The notes below the pieces were generated by a model, which was given only the letters and a program-made list of their open reading frames with translations, searched no databases and had not been told where the DNA came from. A program made the position numbers and the translations under genes. A DNA stretch of 64,000 nt from Siphonodentalium dalli (lineage: Eukaryota > Mollusca > Scaphopoda > Gadilida > Siphonodentaliidae). This document shows positions 21,326-33,655 of the stretch, in pieces (the stretch's first letter is position 1; each line of letters begins with the position of its first letter). The stretch covers positions 81,814,324 through 81,878,323 of the forward strand of contig CP136061.1 in assembly GCA_032622095.1 (NCBI GenBank), in the 5' to 3' direction.

Positions 21326-22480
21326 CTGCCCATCGTTCATCGAGGTCATCACGTGATATACATGTAGATAATACATCGTTCACATGGAGAGACTTCGTTC
21401 AGCGAGCGCAGTGTGTCACTTTAACATTCAAGACTGAAGCTATCCCCATCAAGGTCCTCACGTACTATACATGTAGATAATACACCATGCATCGGAGTGG
21501 CCTAAATCTGATAGTTGGTTAACAGGTAAAAAACACTACCAATATGCCTCACCTGTAATTAGATCGGATAGAGTTATCGTTCCTAATATGCAGCCAACTT
21601 GGGGTCCATATCATCATAACAGGGATATTATGTCCGTACACACAACTATTTCAGCGATGGATGAACAGAGATTTGATGTCTAGATTTTTGTTATCGATCT
21701 CTCAAACGAGGGGCCAGCACCCGTGGTTCAAACTGTTGTTGGCAAGACACCACACAACATGCCAAATGTGTGATGGGCGCAATTATAGGCAGCTCCAGTG
21801 AGTGCATTCTAGTTGACTTCTGGAATCGTTCTCAGATCACTGATCTTGGCATCGATGATTGATTTGTGATGCCCATGATTTGTGATGTATATGTCATCAC
21901 TTCAGGTCCCAATTGATACAACATTTAAAGATAATGCATAATTATCTGCCCTCATCCTTCACTATATATATAGTTTGAGATAGTTTTTGTGATATCAAAT
22001 AATACTTTTGATTCAGAGGGGCCCGGGCTATAGTGAACTCCGACAGTAGAGGAACGTGAGTCATTGTGATGCAATTTTCCTAATATTTTCAACGAACTGA
22101 ATGGGTTAGACAATTTTGGCTGTATTAAGAACAATAAATTCTATACGCTAAAAAATGTGTATGTTTTTCCAATTTTTAAATACTCGTTTACGTAAAATGT
22201 GCGTAACTCCAAATATCTCGCTTGTGTGAGTTGTGGGGGTTCAATGGGTTTGGTAATTTAAACGTCCCTTTACAACATGCTTGGTAGTATTTGTGTTGTT
22301 GTTGTTGGAAGTGGAGTTATGCCGGGAACAGATAGAGCATCTTTAATTATGTCATGCTTGAATCAAAGCTACAATTATAGTTCAGTCACCTCCCTTTGTA
22401 CGATGGTCTATATATGGTCATGTATATCTTAGTAATTAAATCTAACATTTTTTTATTTAAAGTGTTTTATCAGTTACTAG
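21326..22480. other. no gene recognised
   Basis: It includes a duplicated TATACATGTAGATAATACA (near 21356 and 21464), and nothing else is supported. Confidence 0.4.
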
Positions 22481-25318
22481 TCCAGGCACATTAGGCGTGA
22501 AAGGGGAAAGTAAGGAAATAAATAAGGGAAAGCTGATTTTTTTATATTATTTAGGCCATAACATCGCGGATGCGTCACGAAAGGGTCCCTAAAATCGGAG
22601 TTGAGCTATCGGACGGAGTTAACCAATTTTTTCCATGATTTTTTTTTTTCACAATCATAGGAATAAATTCCGAATAATGGGATATATAACAATTTTTTCA
22701 GCCGAAACATATACCAAGTATACTCAATATTGTTCAATACACAATTCTCGAACCAGAAATACAAATTCAACGGTGGGATTTGAATGAATTTCGCAGATAT
22801 GGATATAAAATAACATAATGACCCCAAAATGTAGAAAATACACCAACTGTGAAAAGGGTGATAAAAGCATGAAACTTGGCACATATGTTCCTTATACGCT
22901 ACTGCTCATTTTCACATGTGGCGACATTTTCGACAGGCTCTTCTTAGCAACGGTTGCTAGGCAACTACCCGGCATCGGATTAATGCATATGACTGATATT
23001 ATATATGTTCTAACAAACTAAACTACGTCGTGTAGCATGTTTATGGTGAAAATAATTGTCAGTTTTGACCTGACTGACAAATTACCATATTTCTTACTTA
23101 CAAGGGGGTGACGGTTGCTAGGGACACACACACAATCTAAAAATGCACATATGACTGATATTATGGTAGCTTTAACAAACTAAACTACACATAATAGCAC
23201 TTTTATGTTGAAAACAATTATAATAGTTGTTGTTAGTGTTGAGCTGGCTGAAAAAATACCATATAATTCTTACTTATATGAGTGGTAACTGTTGCCAGGG
23301 TCATATCCGAAATACATAAATGCACATATGACTGATAGTATGGTAGTATTAACGTTTTTATGGTGAAAACAATTATAAATGTTGTTAGAGTGAGCCTAAC
23401 CAGAATGTGCAACAAATTTAGTTTCCATATGGGTACAAGTATCCGTTATGCTCCATCAGTTCAGATATCGGCAATTCAAAGTGAGAGTTGAAAAGTTGTT
23501 GCTTATATATTGGCACACACCATTTAACCGCGATGCTAGTCTGGTTATACCGGGTCACCGAGGCCACAATGGAGCGATGCCGTGTTATAGAGCCCATTAT
23601 ACATGTATGATATATATGACCATGACCATGACACTGTTACATGGTGCAAATACCCAAGTGCCCACAGATAGACAGACCATGTACTAAGATACCATAGACC
23701 AAGTCCGATGCACAATACATTAGTACACCATGGATTCAGGACCCTATATATGGTATGAACATACATGCCTCATTAAAATGTATTCCAACCATCGATTGAT
23801 GGAAGAAACAATAATAAACTCCACACAGGTATGTGATTCTGATAAAACTAACTGAATAGTCTGTCAGTTTAAAGAAGATTTGTCAATGGTAGGTGGTTAC
23901 TAGCAACAATGAAACCTCAATACCAATTTGCCACACAAGAGTCACACGAGAATGCATCAGTACACAACACAACAACCTTTAGTTATGCATTATTATAAAT
24001 ATAAGCATAATATCGCATATTATGAAACAATTATATCAGTTAAATTACCAGAAACTCATACATATGGTATCTTTTCAAAGGTAGATATGTCCATAGCAAC
24101 CATTACACCACCCGTTAGGTAACTAACGCGGCAACTTTACGGACATGTTCACACTAACAACAATTAAAATAAATGTTTTCAATATAAAAATGTTACATGA
24201 CGTAGTTTAGTTTGTTAAAACTACCATAATATCAGTCATGTGTGCATTTTTCGATGTCTGGTATGTCCGTAGCAACCGTTACCAGAAATATATAGTAATT
24301 TTTTTAATCGAACCCGCACTAACAATAACTATTACAATTGTTTCACCATAAAATGATAATGACGTAGTTTATATTAGTTTGTCAAAACTACCATAATATC
24401 AGTCAGCTTGGCATTTTTTTTCGATTTCGGGTATGTCCCTAGCAACCGTTACCATCCATGTAAGTAAGAACTATGGTAATTTCCCTTCCAGATCCACTCT
24501 AACAACAACTAATATTATTTTCACCATAAAAATGCTGCATGACGTATGTTAGATTGTTAAAACTGCCATAATATCAGTGATATTTGTATTTCTTCGATGT
24601 GGGATAGTTGCCTAGCAATCGTTGCCAAGGAAGGACCTGCCGCGATGTCAACACATCTGAAAATGATTGATAGTGTATAAGGAACCTATGTGCCAAGATT
24701 CAAAGTGTTATCACCATTTGTACAATTGTTACGCCAAACGCCAGGACTATTATGTGGTATTTTTGTGCCTTTCAGACACTCAAAGCCATGGCGTACGTTT
24801 TAGGGGGTAGTGTTATGTTTCCGGCTATAAAATCTTAAGCATGGTGATGGTTCGATATATCTTATCACTTTCCTTTTCTGAATTAACCACTGTTCTAGTA
24901 TAATGGTTCATATTTTAGCTCATTGTCGTCTGAATATCTTTACTCGCCCTTGTCAGGAAAATTTTGAATCACGATGCGATTTATATGCTCTCCTCGTAAA
25001 CAAATGTCATCGCAAGTATGGAATATCGACTGTTAATAAGCTCTAGCATCAATTACGCATATCTATCGACACCTGCTCCATGATGGACGGGTATGCGTGA
25101 AGATTGAGTCCATAAATTAGCCTACATATGACTGCATTCGCATATGGTCTAATGGAATTTCGTCAGAATTTGCACCATCACGAAAAATCATATCTCAAAA
25201 AGCTCAAGTCGGATTCTGGGGGACTTTTGCCAAGTTGTTCATAAACATGTTCTTATTAATCCCTGAAAAATTCAGCTTTCCCCTATTTTTTGCCGTAGTG
25301 AAACCTAATGTGCCTGGA
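22481..25318. mobile_element. 2.8-kb foldback element with tandem subterminal units
   Basis: The ends are TCCAGGCACATTAGG and its reverse complement at 25304-25318. The left half (22830-23480) holds about three units of roughly 190 bp containing ATGACTGATATTATGGTA, ACAAACTAAACTAC and GCAACGGTTGCTAGG. The right half (23890-24720) holds about four of the same units inverted. The outermost unit pair matches especially well (CTTGGCACATATGTTCCTTAT against its complement near 24690). A spacer of about 400 bp (23480-23880) separates the arms. No transposase frame is visible. Long, internally repetitive arms are typical of Foldback-type elements. No flanking duplication was found. Confidence 0.75.
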
Positions 25319-25783
25319 CGATACCATTAATACTGGTTTGATCTTGCTAATTTTCAAATGGATATGGACAGTTCGGTTTCTCAGGATGATGCAGAATTAA
25401 TTGTAACCGACAAAGGTCTTAAATAAAAAAAATGGATGGTATCCTCACATTATATGTAGGTGATGGCAGTGTTAAGTCCAGCGTAGCAGGGGAATGAACT
25501 CTTAGTCTATACTGTGGGATATTTTGGGGAAGAAATCGTCTCGCGGCGATGATTAAATGACATTTTTTCGCGATCGAACAATGGCAACTGACTTAAATTG
25601 ATCGTCGGTGTCCCAACATTAGCGAAGAAATATTCACTCACCTTCAGTTGGTCAGATATGGTATCCAAGCGTTTATTTTCCCAAAAAAACCGTCAACAAA
25701 TATTTGTCGACAGATATTTCTCCACCTCGAAATCTACGACTTCCGGTTTTGGTTCGTGTCCGTTGATCCACTGTGTGTATGTG
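25319..25783. other. unassigned stretch with one stray minisatellite unit
   Basis: At 25450-25505, TAGGTGATGGCAGTGTTAAG then TCCAGCGTAGCAGGGGAATG is one unit of the 32.75-34.2 kb array, 7 kb away. The stretch 25560-25783 may be decayed BEL/Pao sequence just downstream of the RNase H, but no motif is readable. Confidence 0.5.
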
Positions 25784-26511
25784 CTATTTCCGGTTCACCG
25801 CTGTTATCCGTGAAACAATTGGCGGAGCTACCTTCGCTTTGGCCGACACGCTCTCGACAACGCTCTCGACACAGTTCTCCTGAAACATACAGTCAGGCTC
25901 TTTCGTCCACAAATCACTTGATGCCAACTGCTCGGATGACAATCCGCGAGTACGAAGATCAGCTGGGTTTTTGTGAGTGTTACAAAGTCTCCAACAACTA
26001 GGACTAACTGCGGATTTAAGTTCGTTCACACGGTTGGCAACGAACACCGGTAGTTTGCCTTGGAAACAGCTGCAATCGAATACTATTCCAATGGGAGTGG
26101 TTGCAGACTTCTTCAGACGAAGTAAACGCTCCCGTTTGCTCAACCTTTTCAACGAATCCTTCCGCTAGCTGTGTTTCGATAATCTTGCCGTATTTCTCAA
26201 ACATCACTGGATCTTCTGCTCGTCGACAAATTGAAGAACAAGTCCGATTGTTTACGATTTCGACGATTGTCGGAATTTCGGCGTAATCCAAGGTAATTTT
26301 GCAACATATCTGCCATCTCTGAACTCAATCGAGTTCTCACAATAAGATGTGGCGAAACTGTTCTCGTCTGTGCATGTGCATTCGATGCTTCCGCGATGCC
26401 AAGTGTTTCCAAGACCAGAAAATTTGCAGGTCATAATCATCAGGTTGTGATCGAATGTGATACATTGACGCTGACTTAGTTGTGTCACTGCAACGAATCG
26501 GTCCCCAAATT
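25784..26511 (-). pseudogene. BEL/Pao pol remnant: RT entry region and RNase H, RT core deleted
   Basis: The pieces are in different frames. Reading on the minus strand, FRDGRYVAKLPW and then YGKIIETQLAEGFVEKV are the region just before the Pao reverse transcriptase. VFVANRVNEL and WRLCNTHKNPADLRTRG come from the RNase H end. The catalytic reverse transcriptase core that should lie between them is missing, so there is an internal deletion near 26150. No integrase is readable downstream. This piece continues, across element X, from the protease at 28494-28952. Confidence 0.8.
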
Positions 26512-26599
26512 AAACTAGAATGCACTCAGAGAGATGCCAACGTGCGCAAACATGTAATAAAAAATAATTAAAAAAATAATTTCACTGTATTTTACTTAA

Positions 26600-27068
26600 A
26601 GGTACTCAACCCGTAAAGAGGGTCCCCATCTCAACAGATTCCAACAACAACAATCCGATCAGAGGGTCCTATATTACTATTTCTTTGGCTTTGGGGGTAA
26701 CAAATATTTGATTCGAGTCGAGGAACCCATCAAACAAAGCTCAGAGTTATTAGATATTGATTTTTCAAATTTGTTATGTTCTCGAGATGAGTACCAATAA
26801 CTGCCGTAATCTGCTCTGGATGTGTACTCCAAATCTATTCAAACAGACAAGGATGAATAACTCTAAAATCAAGTGGTAATTTTAACGCAATTTTGACTGA
26901 GTTCTGGGCCAGATAGTATTCCCGATAATGAAAAATAATAGATTTCTAAAATCGATATCTAACAAATCTGAGCTTTGATGGGTGACTTCCTCGACTCGAA
27001 TCAAATATTTTTGACCCCCGAAGCCATTGAAATAGTAATTGAGAGGAGTTTTATCGGGTTGAGTACCT
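26600..27068. mobile_element. 469-bp TTAA-flanked inverted-repeat element (AGGTAC type)
   Basis: TTAA is present at 26596-26599 and 27069-27072. The termini are AGGTACTCAACCCG and its exact complement. Further in, ATTACTATTTC, TTTGATTCGAGTCGAGGAA and similar blocks also pair between the halves. The uninterrupted site is 20661-20664 in the other X copy. There is no ORF, so it is a non-autonomous element. A partial relative lies at 41345-41475. Confidence 0.92.
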
Positions 27069-27210
27069 TTAATTTATTTAATTTAATTTAATGTTAGCAA
27101 AAAAAGACAATTACCATTTCTCATTTCATCACAGATAAAAGGCAAATTACTATATTAATCATTTAAGTAATTAAAACCAATTCCATGTTGCCGAAAGGAT
27201 GAGACTTTAA

Positions 27211-27705
27211 AGGCACGTGAGGCCTTAGTTGTCGAAAATATTCATATTTGTTCCAATCACCGTAAACAGAAAAAACAGTAAAACGCATACAGTTTCGTTC
27301 ATATATACCAAGACCATCGCGTAAACAGCATGTTATCATAAAGACCTACTATATTTTACCTAAGCAAGAGCCTGATTGTGTTACAGAAGAAAGCACAATG
27401 CTACTGGCTAATCACACACAAATGGCATAAACGCTCTTTAGTAGTTCCGTATCAGGAATTCACCCACAAAGAACGCTCTTTATGTTTACCATTATAATAT
27501 AAACAAACACCAGAAAAGTAACTTTTTATGCTTTTGTTTACATAACAATGGTCAACCATATGACAATAACATACTGTTTATGCGATATTTCTTATTTGTA
27601 TACGGACAAAGTCTGTCTACATTTTGATGTTCTTTCTGTTTGTGGTGGTTTTTGACGGTTGGAAATATTTTCACAGGATACCCACCGTCAAGGCCAACCG
27701 TACCT
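27211..27705. mobile_element. 495-bp TTAA-flanked inverted-repeat element (AGGCACG type)
   Basis: TTAA is present at 27207-27210 and 27706-27709. The ends AGGCACGTGAGGCC and AGGTACGGTTGGCC are similar but imperfect. The empty site is 20523-20526 in the other X copy. No coding capacity is recognised. Confidence 0.88.
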
Positions 27706-28493
27706 TTAATATCGATTACATTTTTTTCAGCGGCATATTTTCATTTTCCGATAGTCAAAGTTGACCAAAGGAGCGATTATAAGAAAAAATTAATACTATT
27801 TATGTAAATATTGATAGCAGCCAATATGCAACAATAAATATGAATAATTAATCAATAATTAATCAATAACGATCATTTTATGTAATAATAAACTCTTCAA
27901 ACGGTGTTTGTGTCAACAAATGCGTTTTGTTTTGTGTTACGTCATTCGTCGTATTTGACCCGGAACTCGGCTGAAGGTTGGGCTATTCAGCCTATTGCGT
28001 CGAATTACGAAATCGCGTTTTGAATGTCTCTCTTTTCCCGCACGATAAAAAGAGGTCTTCGCACGAACCAAAAATGATAAAACTTCCCAATTATAAGTAA
28101 AAATACCCAAAACGAAGGAGTCTATGTAGGTCCAGAAGGAGTCTATAGACTCTTTGATGTAGAGTTCTAATGGAGAAAATGTAGGTCGATCTATTTTTGT
28201 CATAACTCTGACGTATTTTGACCTGGGAGAATAAATCGAAATCGAGGCTCACTACGAGCATACCAGTTTTAAATATAGAAACATGGAATCCCGACAAATG
28301 GCGATATCGGCGACAAACAAATAATCGAAAACAACACATAAAATAAACATAGCAAAAACGCGGCACAGTAAAAATGTCAGAACGCCACGAGGTTTTACGT
28401 CGTTTTTGGTGACGTCATGGAGTGAAACGGAACAGAGTGACACCAAGCTACGAATCTGTCTGATCGCCATACTGTTGCGCGAGCGCACGTAAT

Positions 28494-28955
28494 AACCTAT
28501 CTTAGAATTTACAGCCACTGGTCCAGCTTTCGATCTAACATGTTCATGTCCAACAAGTGAACTATCACTTCCAATTAGAACAGAAATATCGAAGTTGTCA
28601 CATGGATAGCCTTTTGGGACCGCGAAATGTAACGAACTGAACTCGGGAATGTTGGCTGGGCTCCGAATATCGAGTGGTTTGGTGATCGTTTCCACAACCA
28701 TCGCCTTTATGGGAATCAAAGAATTATCGAGGCCAATCACATTGATTTGAGCGACATCAAATTCACGAATGCTTGGTGTTCTGCTCCGAATGTAGAAACT
28801 TTGAGTATCTCTTTCTTCAGTGGCGGGATATTAAGCTGTTTGACTACATGATCCGTTACGAAGGATCTCTGGGACCCATCGTCAAACAAGATATGAGCTG
28901 GCATCAATGTGTTGAGTTCATTATCGGTAACGTCTGCGACTGCTGTTTTCAATAA
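28494..28955 (-). pseudogene. BEL/Pao aspartic protease region (DUF1758-like)
   Basis: This enzyme would mature the retrotransposon polyprotein. ILFDDGSQRSFV is the active-site block, with D-D-G-S where D-S/T-G-S is usual. STFGAEHQAF follows. After a frameshift near 28745 come FDISVLIGSD and GPVAVNSKIGY, a conserved Pao stretch between protease and RT. The frame then runs into element X. Confidence 0.85.
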
Positions 28956-29149
28956 GATATGTGAGTTTTCCGGTGAGGTAGAACTCCTGCTACTATATCT
29001 GTTGTCATGGCGATGTCTTGCTCGCCTTGACTTGAATTGGTTATCGGAGTTGCAGAGCTAGAGTAATCGTCATCTGATTTACTTGTATATTCATGTGCAA
29101 TGTCAAGTTTCGTGTCATCGGGGTCGGTGTGCAAACAAGTATGATGATT

Positions 29150-29490
29150 TCTTCGGCAGATGACATTTATTTACTTGATGTTTAGCAAGGCAATTGAAGT
29201 ACATACTGGATTCATTATGAATTCAAGTCTAGAATCTCTTGTTCTGTATTCCATACAATCTGATGGAAAATGTGGATCAGAACAAAATAAACAAGCCCGC
29301 AAAGAATTCCGTGAAGAATCAACGTTCGATGAGGTTTTCGTAAAAGCATGAAGAGATGTGACTGTGCCATCGATCAAATCGTTATTCGGCACAGACTGTG
29401 TAGGTGTGACACAGGACTCTAGAATGTCAATGTCATTTGTTTGGGCTTTCTTAAGTTCATCCAATTTCCACTCAATCACGCATAATTATA
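29150..29490 (-). pseudogene. BEL/Pao gag-pol zinc-knuckle region
   Basis: CLFCSDPHFPSDC is a C-x2-C-x4-H-x4-C-like knuckle followed by a basic, charged stretch, as found just before the Pao protease. The frame ends at 29171 before the protease frame begins, so at least one disruption lies between them. Similarity to the family is lost upstream of about 29490. Confidence 0.75.
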
Positions 29491-31984
29491 GATATATTGA
29501 ATGTATTATACTTTCCTGAATGAACAGAGGCTGCATCAGTGCCGTATTATCGAAACGTGAACTCTAGATCACAATTAACTCGGAATTAGCGAGTTAACGC
29601 GTAAATATCAACATGCTATCACTGAAAATGAAACCACGTAAAGGCAATTCGTTTGTTTTCGGTGGCGTATAAAATATGAAACGCATTCTGAACACGAACA
29701 CTGAGTGTAAAACATACACGTGTTACTCATCTGTAAAATAGTTGAGAAAATATCCTGATAGCGGTTGATAATCTGGAACAGTAGCCTCGTAATCAACATG
29801 TCTGCGTGTTACGGTTCTATTTCAAGCAAATCATGGCTGTGACGGTTCTATACATACGATTTATTCGAACGATTTCTGCACTTTGGGCCGAATATTGTCC
29901 TGTGTATCTGACATTTTAAACCAGATAATGACTGTAGCTTATGCCATTTACATAATACAGCAGGTATATTAAGAAATAATTTAATAAATACCTAATAATA
30001 ATAGTAAGTGACATTAATTGGCAGAAACCAACTATTGAACGTCCCGAGGGGCATAATATCATAATCATACCTGCCTATATAAATACCAATGGTAATAGAA
30101 ATCTACTCTCAGGAGATTATGAGATGTTATTCATTTAATTAATACAGGGCCATGATTGAAAAGTCCAGGTGGGACAATGTTTCGATGCCAGCACCAACAT
30201 ATTTCTTCCTCGAAAGTCCCGCCTATATAAGGGACATTTACGTATGTTCGTCGCCCAGACATGAACATTTCTTATGAAATCACGTTCAACTGAATCATTG
30301 ATATGTTATGGCATGGCCGGGGGTATGCGTGGTGGGGAGGGAGCGGGACTTGGGCAGAGAGGGGTGCTTAATTTGTGTATGCCCAAAACCTTGGTCAAAA
30401 TTTTGAATAGTGACAAATTTCATACCTTACACTAGATTGGTTGGAAATTTCACACCAACAATTTGTTGAAATTGTTCCCTCAGTTTGAATTTACAACAAT
30501 GACTGAAGAAAGTCCCTCCTTATGTTCATACACACATTGTAATAATAATGTGTTCGTTAAAATTGTGACTGTCCGCCGCGCTTATTTAAAATAATAACAA
30601 TATTCAATTCCTATCTAATCATCGGGGCCGAATTATCTGAGGTCGACTTCGCGTCGGGTCGTCTTCGTATTTGGATCTTTATATGGGGTCGACATCACAT
30701 GGGCCTGTCTTCAGTTGAACTCTTTTGACCAATAGTCACATGATTTTACAAAACTTCCATTGTCTGATTGGGTTATTTTTAAAGGTTTAGTATTGGTACC
30801 CGTATTTGCATTCAGGAATATCCCTGAGGATGCGTGACTACTCATGCCGAAGACCAGTTGCCCCGGGGGTGATCTTGCATCTTCGGGGCGACTTCTATAG
30901 GCGGGTGACCAAATAATTTTTGCTTTCACTTCATCAAATTTGTATTTGATTTAATATTACAAAAGATAGCCTTTAATAGTATAAAACAATTATTCCCTCT
31001 TACAGGCGAGTGGATACAATTAATTGCATGATTGGTTGTAATCGGATATCTCTTGACAGGAATATGAGGCGGGATGGCTCACTCTCTAGATGCTTAGAAG
31101 TTAGAACAAACCCTGAGTGATTGCCGGTCAGATTATCCCGAACAGCAGAACAAGTGCGATAAAGAAATAACGAATTCTAGCATCTAACATATATAATCAG
31201 CATCCAGCAAGCGGATGCCCAACATAAACTTCATAAATTGCGTAATCAGAACAATGTATGGGTGTCAACGAACTTCTAACATCTTATTTTTTGCTGATTA
31301 AAATGCGTCTACGAAAATAGACAAAATAAAATACAAGACAGATAACTATATATATCCCGTCTACGCTCACGCTTTCCGAAGTCCAGCGCTATGAAATTAC
31401 ACTATATAGTTAACCGGCTATAGATTCATGGAAATGTTGGGCCTGCAAAACGCGTTATTTTTCAAACTAGCTGGCGACTTGGTGAATTTTCATAGGCGTA
31501 ACACATGTTATTGAATAAGCATAGGAAGTCAGTGTAATTCATAGAAATTGATGACAATTAATGGTGCAAATTTCAACTTAATGCATATTTTGTTGTGTTT
31601 ATCTTTGGTTAATTTCAAGACATGGTCAGTTTGAACCATTATCTTGCCAAATATTAGACACAGTATTACCCGTATAAAACCGATTAAATGGGGAGAGGAC
31701 CGACTCGATCTGGAGAGAACCCAAACAAATATCAATATTCGCGGTTTCCGTCGTTGTTATGACACACATAATGGAATTTTCGTTATTATTACGCTCGTTT
31801 GGGCCACCGATTGTGAGGGGAATGGAAAATTTAATCGAATTATCAGCCATATGGCTAAAAAATTGTGTTTTTACTGTAAAAAAATGTATAATTTAGATAA
31901 TAAGGAACCGTCACAAATCAGCCAAGAACCATCACAAACCGGCGATAGAACGACTTCCGATGTAACAGTTCCTACATAGTGACG
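29491..31984. other. 2.5-kb gap inside the BEL/Pao remnant, no gene recognised
   Basis: In an intact element this position would hold the middle of gag. Instead there is AT-rich DNA with a dispersed TTGGAAATTTCA module (30415-30480). Insertion or replacement by other sequence is likely, but its limits are not visible. Confidence 0.45.
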
Positions 31985-32393
31985 GAATGTTGTCCAAGCC
32001 ATAAGGTCACCATTGAATGTGAGAATTGTAATTGTGGATAAGGCTACTGCATCAAGTGTCAGGTATTGGTTGAGTGTTCATATTGTCTTTTTCTTGGTGT
32101 TGAGGACTGTATTTTCTGAGAGAAAGTTCACAATAGTTCGCTTTTCGCATAACTGAGACATATAATCATCACTGTCAATTACTATTTGTTCAAAGTCATC
32201 ACTGGTAGCGTCCACCGAATTCACTATTTGTGAATCTAACTGCTCTAAGAAGTCGATCTTCTTCCGGAAATTTGCGAGCGTGAGTGTGGCATCGACTTCC
32301 CGCTTCTTGTCTAAAGCTTCCTCGCGAGAGTTGATTAATTTCGTGCATTGACCCCTATGGGCACTCCGCAATCATAGAAGATTCTCCGTTTCA
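31985..32393 (-). pseudogene. BEL/Pao gag N-terminal region
   Basis: On the minus strand an ATG near 32391 opens a short frame broken by a TGA after eight codons. RGQCTKLI and a charged coiled-coil-like stretch (LEQLDSQIVNSVDATSDD) follow, typical of Pao gag starts. After a frameshift near 32080, TFNGDLMAWTTF, the conserved block of the gag DUF1759 region, is readable around 32000. Nonsense and frameshift changes show this is dead. No LTR was recognised upstream of 32393. Confidence 0.8.
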
Positions 32394-32570
32394 TCCATCC
32401 GGTTCGAATGGATCAATGTTTGGGAGTATAAACAAGAAAAGATGTATCGAAACGATATATTGAACACGAGTTCGAATCACTTCTTACGTCCTCTAACCTT
32501 AGGTCATACATAAAAGCACCCGGCACAAAGCGTCGTATATATAAAATAATATATAATAATACCAAACACT

Positions 32571-32733
32571 GTAACGCGCTCCGCTGCCCACTAATTTGCA
32601 CTAAAACTATATACTCGCCTGCTTTACGTTAATAGTATGGTACTATATATAATACTATTAACGTAAAGCAGGCGCGTATATAGTTTTTGTGTATTGGGGC
32701 AGTGCAAAGGGGGTGGGCAGCGGAGCGCGTTAC
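32571..32733. repeat. 163-bp inverted repeat at the edge of a minisatellite
   Basis: GTAACGCGCTCCGCTGCCCA is complemented at 32714-32733, and ACTATATACTCGCCTGCTTT and AATAGTAT pair further in. The centre is near 32645. It immediately precedes the 55-bp array. Confidence 0.8.
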
Positions 32734-32754
32734 ATGCCCCTGCATGTGGTAGCA

Positions 32755-33655
32755 TGGGATTGGACTCTACTCTGTGTAGTGATGGCAGGGTTAAGTCCAG
32801 CGTAGCAGGGGACTGGTTTCTATTATGTGTAGGCGATGGCAGGGTTAAATCCACCGTAGCACCATGGGATTGAACTCTACTCTGTGTAGGTGATGGCAGG
32901 GTTAAGTCTAGCGTAGCAGGGGACTGAACTCTATTATGTGTAGGTGTTGTCAGGTTAATCGAGCGTATCAGGGGACTGAACTATATTATTTATAGGTGGT
33001 GTCAGGTTAATCCATCGTAGCAGCAGGGGACTGAGATCTATTATATGTTGGTGATGGAAGGTTAAGTCCAGCGTAGCAGGGGACTGAACTCTATTGTGTG
33101 TAGGTGATGGCAGTGTTAAGTCCAGCGTAGCAGGGGACTGAACTATATTATGTGTATGTGACGGCAGGGTTAATCCAGTGTAACAGGGGACTGAACTCAT
33201 TCTGTGCAGGCGATATCATGGTTAATCGACCGTAGCAGCGTGGGACTGAACTATATTATATATAGGCGATGGAAGGGTTAAGTCCAGTGTAGCAGGGGAA
33301 TGTACTCTACTTTGTGTAGGTGTTGTCAGGGTTAATCCAGCGTAGCAGGGGACTGAGATATATGATATGTAGGTGATGAAAGTTAGGGTTAAGTCCAGAG
33401 AGGCAGGGGACTGAACTCCCACTGTGTATGTGATGGCAGTCTTAAGTCCAGTCTTAAGTCCAGCGTAGCAGCGGACTAAACTCTATTATGTGTAGGTTTT
33501 GTCAGGTTAATCGAGCGTAGCAGGGGACTGAACTATATTATGTGTAGGTGATGGCAGGGTTAAATCCAGCGTAAGAGGGGACTAAACTCTATTTTATGTG
33601 TAGGTGTTATCAGGTTAATCGAGCGTAGCAGGGGACTGAACTCTATTCTGTGTAT
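32755..33655. repeat. ~55-bp minisatellite, about 16 copies
   Basis: Units contain GTGTAGGTGATGGCAGGGTT, AAGTCCAGCGTAGCAGGGGA and CTGAACTCTATT. Unit length varies from about 50 to 60 bp. More copies are at 34065-34195, and one stray copy is at 25450-25505. The translated frames are low-information repeats. Confidence 0.9.

Larger units (their letters stand above)
26512..28493 (-). mobile_element. element X, inverted copy carrying two TTAA insertions
   Basis: This is the reverse complement of 19769-20748 with 26600-27068 and 27211-27705 inserted, plus a small 30-bp local duplication near 28120-28150. It lies inside BEL/Pao coding sequence: GPVAVNSKIGY ends at its right edge and the RT entry region resumes at its left edge. 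X therefore arrived after the retrotransposon. Confidence 0.85.

Noticed and set aside
19769-28493. Polinton/Maverick with ~1-kb terminal inverted repeats
   Set aside because: No adenovirus-like protease, polymerase B, integrase or capsid frames lie between the copies, and one copy sits inside a BEL/Pao gene, so these are two separate insertions.
31644-32065. Plus-strand cysteine-rich zinc-finger-like frame (CFYCKKM, CENCNCG)
   Set aside because: It overlaps recognisable BEL/Pao gag on the other strand (TFNGDLMAWTTF), is broken by stops, and is better explained as a shadow.
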